NCBI RefSeq assembly: GCF_004361915.1
Contig: NZ_SNWP01000012.1
Coordinates: 186,001 to 250,000 of the forward strand
Length of the DNA: 64,000 nucleotides
Direction: 5' to 3'
Source: Sediminibacterium goheungense
GTDB taxonomy: Bacteria; Bacteroidota; Bacteroidia; Chitinophagales; Chitinophagaceae
Shown piece after piece: positions 9,221-18,657 of this stretch (positions are counted from its first letter, which is position 1; each line of letters opens with the position of its first letter). The position numbers and the translations under genes were made by a program. The notes beneath the pieces are model-generated. The model worked only from the letters and a program-made list of their open reading frames with translations. It was not told the DNA's origin and did not search any database.

Positions 9221-9328
9221 GTACTAGGTGCTTGGTACTGGGTACTAGGTATTAAGTTAGATTCCTTACTCACTACTGACTACTCACTACTCACTCCGTC
9301 CATTCACAATTCACCATTCACCATTCAC
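9221..9328. repeat. Word-like intergenic repeat, family A (copy 1)
   Basis: Three adjoining low-complexity blocks: a GTACTAGG/TTGGTACTGG block (9221-9256), a TTACTCACTACTGACTACTCAC block (9267-9296) and a CCATTCACAATTCACC block (9300-9328). The last two recur in reverse complement at 32998-33083, and the last also inside valS at 56901-56929. It begins right after the stop codon of the upstream gene. Confidence 0.75.
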
Positions 9329-9337
9329 ATTTTTCAG

Positions 9338-9345
9338 TATTTTCG
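9338..9345 (+). promoter_or_regulatory. Putative -7 box for lipoamide dehydrogenase
   Basis: TATTTTCG differs from TAnnTTTG at one position and lies 48 bases before the ATG at 9394. No convincing -33 box is visible. Confidence 0.3.
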
Positions 9346-9393
9346 CATCCGCAACGGCTGAGGCCGCAATTCTTCTAATCATCAATAAATTAT

Positions 9394-10800
9394 ATGGCAT
9401 ACGACGTAATCGTAATTGGTAGTGGTCCCGGAGGTTATCCGGCGGCTATTCGTGCTTCACAGCTTGGCTTTAAAGTGGCAATCATTGAAAAAGAGAGCCT
9501 TGGTGGTATCTGTCTGAACTGGGGTTGTATTCCAACCAAGGCACTGTTAAAAAGTGCCCAGGTGTATGAATATATTAAACACAGTACCAGCTATGGTATC
9601 AACGCAACAGGTACACACGATTTCGGAGGTGTGATCAAGCGTAGTCGTGGGGTGGCAGATAAGATGAGTAAAGGTGTACAGTTCCTAATGAAGAAGAACA
9701 AGATTGATGTGATTATGGGGTATGGAAAAGTACAGTCTAAAGGAAAAGTAGAAGTAACCGCAGCCGATGGCTCAAAGCAGGTGGTGGAAGCTAAATATAT
9801 TGTGATTGCAACCGGTGGCCGCAGCCGTGAATTGCCGAACCTGAAACAGGATGGTAAAAAAGTAATCGGTTACCGCGAAGCGATGGTATTACCAGAGCAG
9901 CCCAAGAGCATGATTATCGTGGGTAGTGGTGCCATAGGTGTTGAGTTTGCCTATGTATACAACAGCATGGGAACCAAAGTAACCATCGTTGAATTTATGC
10001 CACGTATTGTTCCGGTGGAAGATGAGGATATCTCAAAAGAACTGGAAAAACAATACAAAAAACAAGGTATTGAAATCATGACCAATGCATCTGTAGAATC
10101 GCTCGATACAAGCGGTACAGGAGTTAAGGCACTGGTGAAAAAACAGGATGGTACCACCGTTACACTCGAAGCAGAAGTGGTATTGAGTGCTGTAGGTGTG
10201 GTAGCCAATATTGAAAATATCGGACTGGAAGAGAATGGTATCAAAACCGAAAAAGGAAAAATTATCGTTGATAAGTTCCAGCAAACATCGGTTGCCGGTA
10301 TCTATGCCATCGGAGACTGTTCTCCTGGTCAGGCATTGGCACACGTAGCCGCCAAAGAAGGTATTAACGCTGCGGAACATATGGCGTATCTGGAGAAGAA
10401 ACACCATCATTTACCCGAAGCCATTGATTATAACAATATCCCGGGCTGTACCTATTGCATACCTGAAATTTCAAGTGTGGGTTATACCGAGAAAGCTGCA
10501 AAAGAAGCAGGCTATGAAATTAAAGTAGGTAAGTTCCCGTTTGTGGCCAGTGGTAAAGCCAGTGCGGCAGGCGCAACAGAAGGTTTTGTAAAAGTAATTT
10601 ACGATGCCAAATATGGGGAGTTCCTGGGCTGTCATATGATCGGTTACAATGTAACTGAAATGATTGCAGAAGCGGTTGTGGCCCGTAAGCTTGAAACCAC
10701 CGCGCATGAAATCCTCAATGCCGTACACCCGCACCCAACCATGAGCGAAGGGCTCAAAGAGGCAACAGCAGCGGCTTATGGGGAAGCGATTGATATATAG
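9394..10800 (+). CDS. lpdA: Dihydrolipoyl dehydrogenase
   Basis: FAD-dependent E3 component that reoxidises dihydrolipoamide of 2-oxoacid dehydrogenase complexes with NAD. 468 residues, the usual length. FAD loop GSGPGG is at 9-14 and the redox disulfide GGICLNWGCIPTK uses Cys40 and Cys45. An NAD-binding GSGAIGVEF loop lies near 178. The C-terminal active-site pair is His447 and Glu452 in HPHPTMSE. No E1 or E2 gene is adjacent, so it probably serves complexes encoded elsewhere. A terminator hairpin follows at 10871-10900. Confidence 0.96.
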   Translation: MAYDVIVIGSGPGGYPAAIRASQLGFKVAIIEKESLGGICLNWGCIPTKALLKSAQVYEYIKHSTSYGINATGTHDFGGVIKRSRGVADKMSKGVQFLMKKNKIDVIMGYGKVQSKGKVEVTAADGSKQVVEAKYIVIATGGRSRELPNLKQDGKKVIGYREAMVLPEQPKSMIIVGSGAIGVEFAYVYNSMGTKVTIVEFMPRIVPVEDEDISKELEKQYKKQGIEIMTNASVESLDTSGTGVKALVKKQDGTTVTLEAEVVLSAVGVVANIENIGLEENGIKTEKGKIIVDKFQQTSVAGIYAIGDCSPGQALAHVAAKEGINAAEHMAYLEKKHHHLPEAIDYNNIPGCTYCIPEISSVGYTEKAAKEAGYEIKVGKFPFVASGKASAAGATEGFVKVIYDAKYGEFLGCHMIGYNVTEMIAEAVVARKLETTAHEILNAVHPHPTMSEGLKEATAAAYGEAIDI

Positions 10801-10860
10801 AAAATGTCAGATGGCAGATCTCAGATTTCTGATGTCTGATTTCTGATGTCTGATTTGAAG
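10801..10860. repeat. Word-like 3'-end repeat, family B (copy 1)
   Basis: Tandem variants of CAGATTTCTGATGTCTGATT start on the base after the lpdA stop codon. The first 28 bases match 24 of 28 positions of the copy downstream of the DUF4197 gene (25431-25463, other strand). Both lie in the same orientation relative to their gene. Confidence 0.75.
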
Positions 10861-10870
10861 GAATAGTTTA

Positions 10871-10908
10871 ACAATGCCGGACTTTTAGTTCCGGCATTGT
10901 TTATTTTA
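10871..10908 (+). terminator. Rho-independent terminator of lpdA
   Basis: A 10-bp perfect stem ACAATGCCGG/CCGGCATTGT (10871-10880 with 10891-10900) is followed by the T-rich tail TTATTTTA. Confidence 0.75.
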
Positions 10909-10930
10909 TAACCATGACACTGCTGCTAAT

Positions 10931-10959
10931 CTCTGCGTACCCGGCTTCTCTGCGGTGAA
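10931..10959. repeat. Short CTCTGCG/TCTCTGCGG repeat
   Basis: Two spaced variants, CTCTGCGTAC and TCTCTGCGGTGAA. Similar in style to the cacaga/tctgtg inverted repeat at 25352-25414, but no long match is present. Confidence 0.35.
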
Positions 10960-10990
10960 TTTTCTTCAGATTATATGTGTGCTGGGGAAA

Positions 10991-11419
10991 TTAATGATTA
11001 GGTTTTTTTGCAAATCCAATCATGGTTACATCCATCAGTTCAAGTGATGTTACCATATCTTTTACGGTGTCTTTGTATTTTTTGAAATGGGATGTCAGAA
11101 TGTGTTTTTGATAAGCACTTGTATCAGCATAGATTTCTAATATGGTAATGCTGGAAGGATCTTTTTTATCAGCTACAGCATAATAGGTTACAACTCCGGG
11201 CTCTTTAGCTATAGCTGTTTTCATTTGTGTGAGCAGGGCCTTGTTATAGGCGTATAATTGTACAGGATCGACCTTGATTTTTGCTAAACGAACCATCTGT
11301 TTCTGCTCTTGTGCCTGCAGTAGGTTTATTTGAGAAAATAACCCTGAAACCAGCAGAAAGGTAGATAAGAAGGTCTTCGGTTTTTTACGGTAAAAACTGA
11401 TGGTATCTGTTGTTTTCAT
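10991..11419 (-). CDS. Exported antibiotic-biosynthesis-monooxygenase (ABM) domain protein
   Basis: 142 residues with a hydrophobic N-terminal segment (about 17-36, ending LLQAQ) that looks like a signal peptide after an unusually long basic n-region. The rest is a single ABM ferredoxin-like domain: KVDPVQLYAYNKALLTQMKTAI, PGVVTYYAVADKKDPSSITILEIYAD and YQKHILTSHFKKYKD. ABM proteins include quinol monooxygenases and heme-degrading enzymes. The precise role is not determinable. It is convergent with lpdA and divergent from the molybdenum cluster. Confidence 0.8.
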   Translation of the reverse strand: MKTTDTISFYRKKPKTFLSTFLLVSGLFSQINLLQAQEQKQMVRLAKIKVDPVQLYAYNKALLTQMKTAIAKEPGVVTYYAVADKKDPSSITILEIYADTSAYQKHILTSHFKKYKDTVKDMVTSLELMDVTMIGFAKKPNH

Positions 11420-11574
11420 AAGGAAATGATGTTTTAGGGATAAGATATGACGATGTAAGAAAGGTAAGTGTATGTTTATTTGCTGCAGGTCGTTGAAAAT
11501 GGAAAAAAAATCGGAACTTTCTGTCTTATTATCTGTTCTGAAAAATTATCCTGAATCTGCTAAATTATATCATC

Positions 11575-12045
11575 ATGGCTACTTTTAAACTACATGTGAA
11601 CGGAAAGGAAAAACAAGTAGACGTTGATCCGGCTACCCCTGTTTTATGGGTACTGCGTGATCACCTCGAGCTTACCGGTACTAAATACGGATGCGGTGTT
11701 GCAGCCTGTGGTGCCTGCACCGTCCATCTTGATGGTGTACCCGTCAGATCCTGTCAGTTGCCGGTAGCAGCGATAGGTATCAAAAAAATCACCACCATTG
11801 AAGGGCTCTCAGATAACAATTCACATCCAGTGCAGGCAGCATGGATTGAAGAGCAGGTGCCGCAGTGTGGTTATTGTCAGTCGGGCCAGATCATGGCTGC
11901 CGTAGCCTTGCTGCAGAAGAAAACATCGCCTACAGATGCTGATATTGATGCGGCTATGCAGGGGCATATTTGCAGATGCGGAACCTATCCGAGAATCAGA
12001 GAGGCCATCAAAAAAGCATCTAAAAAAATGTCTGTCAAAGGGTAG
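11575..12045 (+). CDS. [2Fe-2S]-binding small subunit of a xanthine-dehydrogenase-family molybdenum enzyme (pair 1)
   Basis: 156 residues carrying two [2Fe-2S] clusters, as in isoquinoline 1-oxidoreductase alpha and aldehyde oxidoreductase small subunits. The plant-type cluster uses Cys40, Cys45, Cys48 and Cys60 ([12 protein letters not shown]). The second uses Cys98, Cys101, Cys133 and Cys135 ([20 protein letters not shown]). It passes electrons from the molybdenum site of the next gene (24-base gap) toward an external acceptor. It has no signal peptide; such subunits are exported with their Tat-bearing partner. First gene of the molybdenum operon. No recognisable riboswitch lies in the 155 bases upstream. 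Confidence 0.93.
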   Translation: MATFKLHVNGKEKQVDVDPATPVLWVLRDHLELTGTKYGCGVAACGACTVHLDGVPVRSCQLPVAAIGIKKITTIEGLSDNNSHPVQAAWIEEQVPQCGYCQSGQIMAAVALLQKKTSPTDADIDAAMQGHICRCGTYPRIREAIKKASKKMSVKG

Positions 12046-12069
12046 TGCCTGCCATTTTTAACCACAACA

Positions 12070-14238
12070 ATGATCTCCATTATGGAACCAAAAGATATCT
12101 CAAGAAGAAAATTCATCAGAGCAACCGGACTATCAGCCACAGCGCTTACACTGGGTTTTTATTTTTCCGGTGAATCAAAAGCCTCTACGATCATCAAAGG
12201 AGAGGATGCAGAAAACTATGGTGTTTCGCTCAACTCATGGATACATATCGATACCAACGGAAAAGTGACCATAGTATGCCACCGGGCTGAAATGGGTCAG
12301 GGCGCCTATCAGGCTATTCCGCAAATGATTGCAGAAGAATTGGAAGTGAATTTAAACGAAGTCAATATCATCTTCGGTAAAGGCGATACGGTTAAATATG
12401 GCAGCCAGGTAACCGGCGGCAGCTCAACTGTACGTGGTTCTTATAAAAACTTATTGAAGCTTAGTGCCAGTGCACGCGACATGCTGATCACAGCAGCTGC
12501 TGCCAAATGGAGCGTGTCCACTGCAGAATGTTTTGCTGAAGCCGGACATGTTATCCATCGCTCATCCGGAAAGAAAATGCATTACGGAGAATTGGTGGTA
12601 GATGCTTCAAAACTCGAAGCACCTAAAAATGTGCAACTCAAAAAAGTAGCCGACTATAAATTGATCCGTAAGCCGCTTCCCCGTCAGGATACACCTTTGA
12701 AAACAAATGGTACAGCTGTTTTTGGTATTGATAAAAAAATACCCGGCATGCTTTACGCAATGGTAGAACGCAATCCGCGTTTAAGGGGTAAAGTAAAATC
12801 ATATGATGATAGTGCCGCACTTAAAGTACCCGGTGTGAAAAAAGTATTCAAGGTAACTATGAAGGTATTCAGTACCGACAGGGAAGGTGTGGCTGTAGTA
12901 GCAGACTCAACCTGGGCAGCCATGCAGGGACGAAAAGCCTTGAAGGTAGTATGGGATGATACAGGCTTTGAATATGTAAGTACGGAAGAGATCTATAAAA
13001 AAATGAAGGCCGAACTGCAATCCAAAGATGGGTTGTCTGCTAAAAAACAAGGTGATCCTGATCCGGTATTGGCACAGCAGAAAAATAAACTGGATGTAAT
13101 CTATGAAACGCCATATCAGGCGCATGCCTGTATGGAGCCATTGAATTGTGTGGCACATCATAAAGGAGATTCCATTGAAATATGGGGCCCTATTCAGGCA
13201 CCTGATTGGGTACAGGGCGACATCAGCCAGAAAATGGGTATTAAAAAAGAAAATGTGCAGGTGAATATGACATTTCTTGGAGGGGGCTTTGGACGAAAAG
13301 CATTCCTGGATTATACGCATGAAGCCTGTTTAATCTCAAAAGAAGCAGGAGCGCCTGTTCAGGTTATCTGGACACGTGAAGACGATATGACACAGGGGCC
13401 ATTCCGCCCAGGTGTAAGCTACCGGGCAGAAGGAGCAGTAAATAACGGTGAAATCACCGCGGTTAAATTCAGGATGTGTGGACAGAATATCGGGCATTGG
13501 ATGGGTAGTAAAAAAGATGTGCCCAACGATAGTGTTCTCGAAGGCTTTCAACCACATTATTTTGATAATATTAAAAACATCAGTTTCTCAGATATTCCAT
13601 TTGAAACACCGGTACCCATTATGTGGTGGCGTTCTGTATATGCATCTACCAATGGCTTTGCATATGAGAGCTTTATGGACGAATTGGCTGTTGCTGCGGG
13701 TAAAGACCCATTGGCTTTCAGAAAGCAATACCTGAAGAACGAACGCTGTCAGAAGCTATTGGAAAAAGTGGAAGAATTATCGGGATGGAAAGCCAGAAAA
13801 CCCAAGCAGGGATATGGCGTTGCCATTACTGAGTGTTTCAGTAGTACTGTAGCACAGGTAGTGAAAGTATCCAAAGATGCCACCGGAAAAATTAAGATAG
13901 ATAAGGTATGGGCCGTTATAGATTGTGGTTGGTATGTGAATGCCGATACGGTACGTGCGCAGGTGGAGGGTTCTATTATTATGGCATTGGGTGCAGCCAC
14001 CAATCATGAAATTCACTTCAAAGACGGATTGGCCGTTGAGAAAAATTTCACCACTTACCGGATGCCGCGAATCAACGAGATTCCACCGATAGAAGTACAT
14101 ATTATGGATAATAATGAAGATGCCGGTGGCGTGGGAGAGCCTGGCCTGCCACCATTTACGCCTGCATTGACAAATGCCATTTTTGATTTAACTGGTAAGC
14201 GGATCAGAAAATTACCATTTGATCTGGCAAAGGTTTGA
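12070..14238 (+). CDS. Xanthine-dehydrogenase-family molybdopterin-binding large subunit with Tat signal (pair 1)
   Basis: 722 residues, resembling isoquinoline 1-oxidoreductase beta (IorB). The N-terminus has a twin-arginine signal (SRRKFIRATG, Arg12-Arg13), followed by a hydrophobic stretch. Cofactor motifs include EMGQGAYQ, LGGGFGRK near residue 400, and the catalytic glutamate in GVGEPGLPP (Glu690). There is no FAD domain and no FAD-subunit gene nearby, so the acceptor is probably the cytochrome c encoded next. An in-frame ATG at 12082 is an alternative start. The substrate (aldehyde or N-heterocycle) is unknown. Confidence 0.92.
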   Translation: MISIMEPKDISRRKFIRATGLSATALTLGFYFSGESKASTIIKGEDAENYGVSLNSWIHIDTNGKVTIVCHRAEMGQGAYQAIPQMIAEELEVNLNEVNIIFGKGDTVKYGSQVTGGSSTVRGSYKNLLKLSASARDMLITAAAAKWSVSTAECFAEAGHVIHRSSGKKMHYGELVVDASKLEAPKNVQLKKVADYKLIRKPLPRQDTPLKTNGTAVFGIDKKIPGMLYAMVERNPRLRGKVKSYDDSAALKVPGVKKVFKVTMKVFSTDREGVAVVADSTWAAMQGRKALKVVWDDTGFEYVSTEEIYKKMKAELQSKDGLSAKKQGDPDPVLAQQKNKLDVIYETPYQAHACMEPLNCVAHHKGDSIEIWGPIQAPDWVQGDISQKMGIKKENVQVNMTFLGGGFGRKAFLDYTHEACLISKEAGAPVQVIWTREDDMTQGPFRPGVSYRAEGAVNNGEITAVKFRMCGQNIGHWMGSKKDVPNDSVLEGFQPHYFDNIKNISFSDIPFETPVPIMWWRSVYASTNGFAYESFMDELAVAAGKDPLAFRKQYLKNERCQKLLEKVEELSGWKARKPKQGYGVAITECFSSTVAQVVKVSKDATGKIKIDKVWAVIDCGWYVNADTVRAQVEGSIIMALGAATNHEIHFKDGLAVEKNFTTYRMPRINEIPPIEVHIMDNNEDAGGVGEPGLPPFTPALTNAIFDLTGKRIRKLPFDLAKV

Positions 14239-14265
14239 TCTGTTTATGTTTGATAATTTATAAGT

Positions 14266-14673
14266 ATGAAAAAAAAGATATTTACAGTTAGTACAATTGT
14301 TTTCATCGTCATCATTACCAGCAGCTTTATACAGAGTGATGTACAAAAAAGTATCGCAAGGGGTAAAGAAGTATATGGTCTCTATTGTCAGAACTGTCAT
14401 ATGGAAGACGGGAATGGAATGCCGGAAGTAAATCCGCCTTTGGTAAAAGCCGATTATATGAAAAGACCTGCCAAAGATTTGATCAGTGTTATACTGAAAG
14501 GTTCCACATCCAGTCTTACTGTGAATGGGAAAAAATACCTGGGTGCCATGCCGGCACAGGAATACCTGACGGATGAACAGATAGCAGATGTGTTAAATTA
14601 CATAAAGAACAGTTGGGGCAATAAAATTCCCGGACCCATTACACCCGCCATGGTGAAGGCCCAGCGTAAATAA
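14266..14673 (+). CDS. Single-haem c-type cytochrome
   Basis: 135 residues with an N-terminal signal or anchor (about 4-22) and one haem site CQNCH at 41-45. The likely sixth ligand is Met95 in YLGAMPAQ, a class I layout. It lies 27 bases after the pair 1 large subunit and 24 before xdhC. This placement suggests it is the periplasmic electron acceptor for the exported molybdenum enzyme, as in cytochrome-linked aldehyde and nicotinate dehydrogenases. Confidence 0.9.
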   Translation: MKKKIFTVSTIVFIVIITSSFIQSDVQKSIARGKEVYGLYCQNCHMEDGNGMPEVNPPLVKADYMKRPAKDLISVILKGSTSSLTVNGKKYLGAMPAQEYLTDEQIADVLNYIKNSWGNKIPGPITPAMVKAQRK

Positions 14674-14697
14674 GTTGAGCTGGTTATTTAAATTATC

Positions 14698-15861
14698 ATG
14701 CACGAAATTCTTGCAATCATACAGGCATATCATGCAGCCTCAGCAGCCGGAAAAAAAACGGCATTGGCAACGGTTGTACATGTAGAAGGTTCCTCCTACA
14801 GAAGACCCGGTGCCAGAATGCTGATTACAGAAGATGCCCAATTAACCGGTTCTATCAGCGGAGGCTGTCTGGAAGGAGACGCTTTCCGGAAAGCCTTACA
14901 CGTAATATTATCCGGTAAAACCATGTTGGTTACCTATGACACTGCAGACGATGATGATGCCAAATTTGGAATGGGGCTTGGTTGTCAGGGCGTTATTCAG
15001 GTGCTCATAGAACCCTTGCAGGGAGAAGAGGGTAAAGCTATTATTGATTTATTAAGTAAGGCTACAGCATCCAGACAACCATCAGCATTGATTACCCTGT
15101 TTTCCATGCAGGATAAAAGATCGGTTCAATATGGATCTTGTTTTTTACTGACAGAAGAAGGGAGTGAATATGGAGTAATGCCTTTTGCAGAGGATGTAAT
15201 GGTAAGAAAAGAACTGGCACTTGTACTGACGCAGCAAAAATCCAGCTTCTGTAAATTATCACATCAAGAAGCAGAATGGATAGCGTTCACAGAATACATT
15301 CAACCACCTGTATCATTGGTTATTGTTGGTGCGGGTAATGATGTAATTCCCCTGGCGCAAATGGCTGAAATAGTAGGCTGGCAAACAACCGTTATCGATG
15401 GAAGACCGATGTATGCCAGCAAAGAAAGATTTCCGATGCCTTCCTGCCAGGTATTCCACGCTAAAGCTGCAGAAGTGCTTGACCATGTGAACATTGACAG
15501 TCGGACAGTTTTTGTATTGATGTCGCACAATTATAATTATGATCTTGGTATACTAAGAACCCTGCTCAACAAAAACATTCGCTATATCGGCATATTGGGG
15601 CCGCATAAAAAAATGAAAATGATGATAAAAGAACTGGCGGATGAGGGTTTGCTATTGACTGAAGAACAGAAAGAAGCCATTCATGGGCCGGTAGGATTGG
15701 ATATTGGTGCGGAAACAGCGGAAGAAATTGCGGTATCTATTATCGCAGAAATACAAGCGAAATTAAGTGCTGCAACTGCTGCAGCATTACGCACAAAAGA
15801 AGAGGCCATTCACAGTCGCGCAGACCTGTTGATTAAAAACCCTGCAACATCATCAGTCTGA
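14698..15861 (+). CDS. XdhC family molybdenum-cofactor maturation/insertion protein
   Basis: 387 residues with the two XdhC/CoxI parts. The N-terminal domain carries VEGSSYRRPGARMLI, SISGGCLEGD and GLGCQGVIQVLIEPL. The C-terminal Rossmann-like domain contains IVGAGNDVIPLAQ and FVLMSHNYNYD. Family members bind molybdenum cofactor, promote its sulfuration and load it into xanthine-dehydrogenase-type enzymes. It is 5 bases upstream of mocA, consistent with cofactor hand-over. It probably serves both large subunits in this cluster. Confidence 0.93.
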   Translation: MHEILAIIQAYHAASAAGKKTALATVVHVEGSSYRRPGARMLITEDAQLTGSISGGCLEGDAFRKALHVILSGKTMLVTYDTADDDDAKFGMGLGCQGVIQVLIEPLQGEEGKAIIDLLSKATASRQPSALITLFSMQDKRSVQYGSCFLLTEEGSEYGVMPFAEDVMVRKELALVLTQQKSSFCKLSHQEAEWIAFTEYIQPPVSLVIVGAGNDVIPLAQMAEIVGWQTTVIDGRPMYASKERFPMPSCQVFHAKAAEVLDHVNIDSRTVFVLMSHNYNYDLGILRTLLNKNIRYIGILGPHKKMKMMIKELADEGLLLTEEQKEAIHGPVGLDIGAETAEEIAVSIIAEIQAKLSAATAAALRTKEEAIHSRADLLIKNPATSSV

Positions 15862-15866
15862 ATCGT

Positions 15867-16448
15867 ATGAAACCAGCAGAAACAGCATTGCTGATATTGG
15901 CTGCGGGAGCTTCCCGGAGACTGGGCAGGCCCAAGCAACAGCTTTTATTTCATAACCAGACTTTATTAAACCGCATTATTGGCACAGCCATGGCATTGAA
16001 TGCGGGGCCTGTTGTAGTGGTAGTGGGAGAGGATGCAGACAGGCAATTGTCAGAAAATATGATAGTGGTGCCGAATCCCGAATGGACGGAAGGAATGGCA
16101 AGTTCTATCCGAATCGGTATCAAAACCTTGCAAACTGATTTTCCATCAGTGGAAACGGTTATTATCATGGTTTGTGATCAACCCTATGTTTCAACGGATT
16201 TATTACAGGAAATGATAGATCATTATAAAGAGAATAAGAAACCTGTTATTGCCTGTACCTATGCAGACACCATCGGAACGCCGGTTTTGTTTCATAAAGA
16301 AATATTCCCGGAATTAATGGAGCTCCGTGGCGATAAAGGAGCGCGGGTGCTGATAAATAAAGAAAGCCATAGGGTAGGATTGGTTAACTTTCCGCAGGGA
16401 AATATTGATATTGATACCGAAGAGGATTATGAGCGTTTGATTAAATAA
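15867..16448 (+). CDS. mocA: Molybdenum cofactor cytidylyltransferase (MocA-like)
   Basis: 193-residue nucleotidyltransferase. The NTP-binding motif LAAGASRRLGRPKQ is at about 11-24, with VVGEDAD and VCDQPYVS further on. It resembles MocA, which joins CTP to Mo-molybdopterin to form the dinucleotide cofactor used by xanthine-dehydrogenase-family bacterial enzymes. Context (xdhC upstream, moaA downstream) supports this over the related MobA, which lies in a different branch. The cofactor of the two oxidoreductases is therefore inferred to be MCD. Confidence 0.85.
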   Translation: MKPAETALLILAAGASRRLGRPKQQLLFHNQTLLNRIIGTAMALNAGPVVVVVGEDADRQLSENMIVVPNPEWTEGMASSIRIGIKTLQTDFPSVETVIIMVCDQPYVSTDLLQEMIDHYKENKKPVIACTYADTIGTPVLFHKEIFPELMELRGDKGARVLINKESHRVGLVNFPQGNIDIDTEEDYERLIK

Positions 16449-16454
16449 GATTAC

Positions 16455-17435
16455 ATGATTGTAGACAAGCATCATAGGGTACATAATTATTTACGCATAT
16501 CATTAACGGATAACTGCAACCTTCGCTGCTTCTATTGTATGCCGGAAGATGAGTACGATTTCGCTACTGCAGAGCAATTGATGCAGCCGGCTGAAATTGA
16601 AACACTCGCCAGGTTGTTTGTAGATCAGGGTATCACTAAAATCCGGCTCACCGGTGGAGAACCCCTGGTAAGAAAAGATGCCAAAGAAATTATACGAAGA
16701 TTGGCCCAATTGCCGGTTACCCTTACCCTTACAACGAATGGTACACGATTACACGATTTTGTGGATGTACTGAAAGAGAGTCGTGTACAATCGGTGAATA
16801 TCAGTCTGGATACTTTACAGGCCGATAAGTTTCAGTTGCTTACCAAAAGAGACCATTTTGCCATTGTCCAGCAAAATATTCAACTGATGATTGAACAGGG
16901 CTTCCATGTAAAAGTAAATATGGTAGTGATGCGGGATGTAAACGATGCTGAAATTGTTGATTTTATTGCCTGGACAAAAAATACACCTGTTCATGTTCGC
17001 TTTATTGAATTTATGCCATTTACGGGTAACCGATGGACAAGCAATAAAGTATTTACCATGGAAGAAATATTGGCTGTAGTGGCGGAACAATATGATTTTA
17101 TACCCTTAAAGCCTGAAAAAAATGAAACGGCTAAAAAATTTATGGTGCCTGGTCATCAGGGCACTTTTGCGGTTATCAGTACCATGAGTGCGCATTTTTG
17201 TGGCGACTGTAACAGAATACGCCTCACAGCCGATGGTAAAATGAAAAATTGTCTTTTCTCAAAAGATGAGACGGATCTATTGACACCATTACGACTCAAT
17301 CAACCTGTTTTACCGTTGATTCATCAATCTATTGCCACCAAAGCAGTACAACTGGGGGGGCAGTTTACGCAGGATTATGAGCAGTTGCAGGCAGAGATTA
17401 TTCAGAACAGAAGTATGATAACTATTGGCGGATAA
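16455..17435 (+). CDS. moaA: GTP 3',8-cyclase
   Basis: Radical-SAM enzyme for the first step of molybdenum cofactor synthesis, 326 residues. The SAM cluster motif is CNLRCFYC (Cys21, Cys25, Cys28). The C-terminal GTP-side cluster is visible as HFCGDCNRIRLTADG followed by KNCLF. The protein ends in GG, as needed for MoaA activity. It lies 6 bases after mocA. Confidence 0.96.
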   Translation: MIVDKHHRVHNYLRISLTDNCNLRCFYCMPEDEYDFATAEQLMQPAEIETLARLFVDQGITKIRLTGGEPLVRKDAKEIIRRLAQLPVTLTLTTNGTRLHDFVDVLKESRVQSVNISLDTLQADKFQLLTKRDHFAIVQQNIQLMIEQGFHVKVNMVVMRDVNDAEIVDFIAWTKNTPVHVRFIEFMPFTGNRWTSNKVFTMEEILAVVAEQYDFIPLKPEKNETAKKFMVPGHQGTFAVISTMSAHFCGDCNRIRLTADGKMKNCLFSKDETDLLTPLRLNQPVLPLIHQSIATKAVQLGGQFTQDYEQLQAEIIQNRSMITIGG

Positions 17436-17464
17436 AAACTTTTTTAAAAATACCCGACCAGACC

Positions 17465-18649
17465 ATGATCAGTGTTTCAGCAGCGAGAGAAATCATTCAG
17501 CAACATACGACATCCTTGGTACCAGTAAGGATCAAATTGCAGGAGGCTCTATCCTGTAAACTGGCGGCTGATGTATGGGCTCCCATCGATATACCTGCTT
17601 TTCCTCAATCATCCATGGATGGATATGCTTTTTCTTTTGCAGACTGGCAGCATACAAAATATTTGAAGGTTATCGGTGAAATGGCTGCAGGGGCTGATAA
17701 ATACATTTCTATCGAAGCAGGTTCGGCGGTTCGCATTTTCACTGGTGCTGCAGTACCCCCGGGAGCCGATACTGTGGTGATGCAGGAGAAAATACAACTT
17801 ACCAACGGAGGGCTGGTAATAGAAGATGAGCAGTTGAAACAGGGGAGTAATCTGCGCCCAAAAGGTAGTGAAATACAAAAAGGAGAACTGGCATTAGCGG
17901 CCGGAGCTTTTTTAACACCAGCAGCTATTGGTTTTCTGGCAGGTATGGGTATTACCGAGGTAACCGTATTTCCACCACCTGCTGTTGCCATCCTCATTAC
18001 AGGAAATGAATTGCAAACACCCGGTCATGATTTGGCCTATGGGCAGGTATATGATTCCAACTCTTTCGCTTTAACGGCCGTTCTGAAGCAATATGGCATT
18101 CAAAAGGTGAAGCTGATGCAGGCGCCAGATGATTTGCATATACTTACCCAGCAGCTTTCTCTTGCCCTTGATTCGGGAGATATTGTTTTGTTAACAGGAG
18201 GTGTGAGCGTGGGTGATTATGATTTTGTGGTAGAAGCGGCAAAGCGTTGCCATGTTCAAACACATTTTCATAAACTGAAACAAAAACCCGGCAAGCCACT
18301 ATTCTTTGGAACAAAGGATAAAAAATTGGTTTTCGGATTACCCGGTAATCCCTCATCTGTGCTCACTTGTTTTTATATGTATGTACTACCCGCTATCATG
18401 CAAATATGCGGTAAGCAATCTGCCTTGCCTGTAAAACAGGTGCCCATCAAAGAAGCCTATCATAAACAACCCGGACTTACCCATTTTTTAAAAGGATACT
18501 ATGATGGAGAAGGGGTGAAAGCATTGGGGGCACAGGAATCGTATCGTATGCGTTCTTTCGCGGAAGCCAATTGTCTGATAGAGATCGATGAGCAGGCGGC
18601 AAGCTGTGAAGCCGGAACCATTGTAAATATTCATATGATAGCCATTTAA
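17465..18649 (+). CDS. moeA: Molybdopterin molybdenumtransferase
   Basis: 394-residue MoeA that inserts molybdate into adenylylated molybdopterin. Visible signatures are SSMDGYAF near 55, GAAVPPGADTVV (about 98-109), the MogA-like core TGNEL and LTGGVSVGDYDF, and the GLPGNPSSVL segment. The C-terminal domain IV is complete. It lies 29 bases after moaA and 8 bases before the TSUP permease. Confidence 0.95.
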   Translation: MISVSAAREIIQQHTTSLVPVRIKLQEALSCKLAADVWAPIDIPAFPQSSMDGYAFSFADWQHTKYLKVIGEMAAGADKYISIEAGSAVRIFTGAAVPPGADTVVMQEKIQLTNGGLVIEDEQLKQGSNLRPKGSEIQKGELALAAGAFLTPAAIGFLAGMGITEVTVFPPPAVAILITGNELQTPGHDLAYGQVYDSNSFALTAVLKQYGIQKVKLMQAPDDLHILTQQLSLALDSGDIVLLTGGVSVGDYDFVVEAAKRCHVQTHFHKLKQKPGKPLFFGTKDKKLVFGLPGNPSSVLTCFYMYVLPAIMQICGKQSALPVKQVPIKEAYHKQPGLTHFLKGYYDGEGVKALGAQESYRMRSFAEANCLIEIDEQAASCEAGTIVNIHMIAI

Positions 18650-18657
18650 TTATTATT

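Noticed and set aside
9221..9328. CRISPR array from the regular short repeats
   Set aside because: Repeat units are short words of under 12 bases without unique spacers of constant length, and no cas genes are nearby.
11420..11574. Molybdenum-cofactor riboswitch upstream of the operon
   Set aside because: No stem arrangement or conserved segments of the Moco RNA motif could be traced by eye, and that motif is not expected in this phylum. A covariance-model search would settle it.
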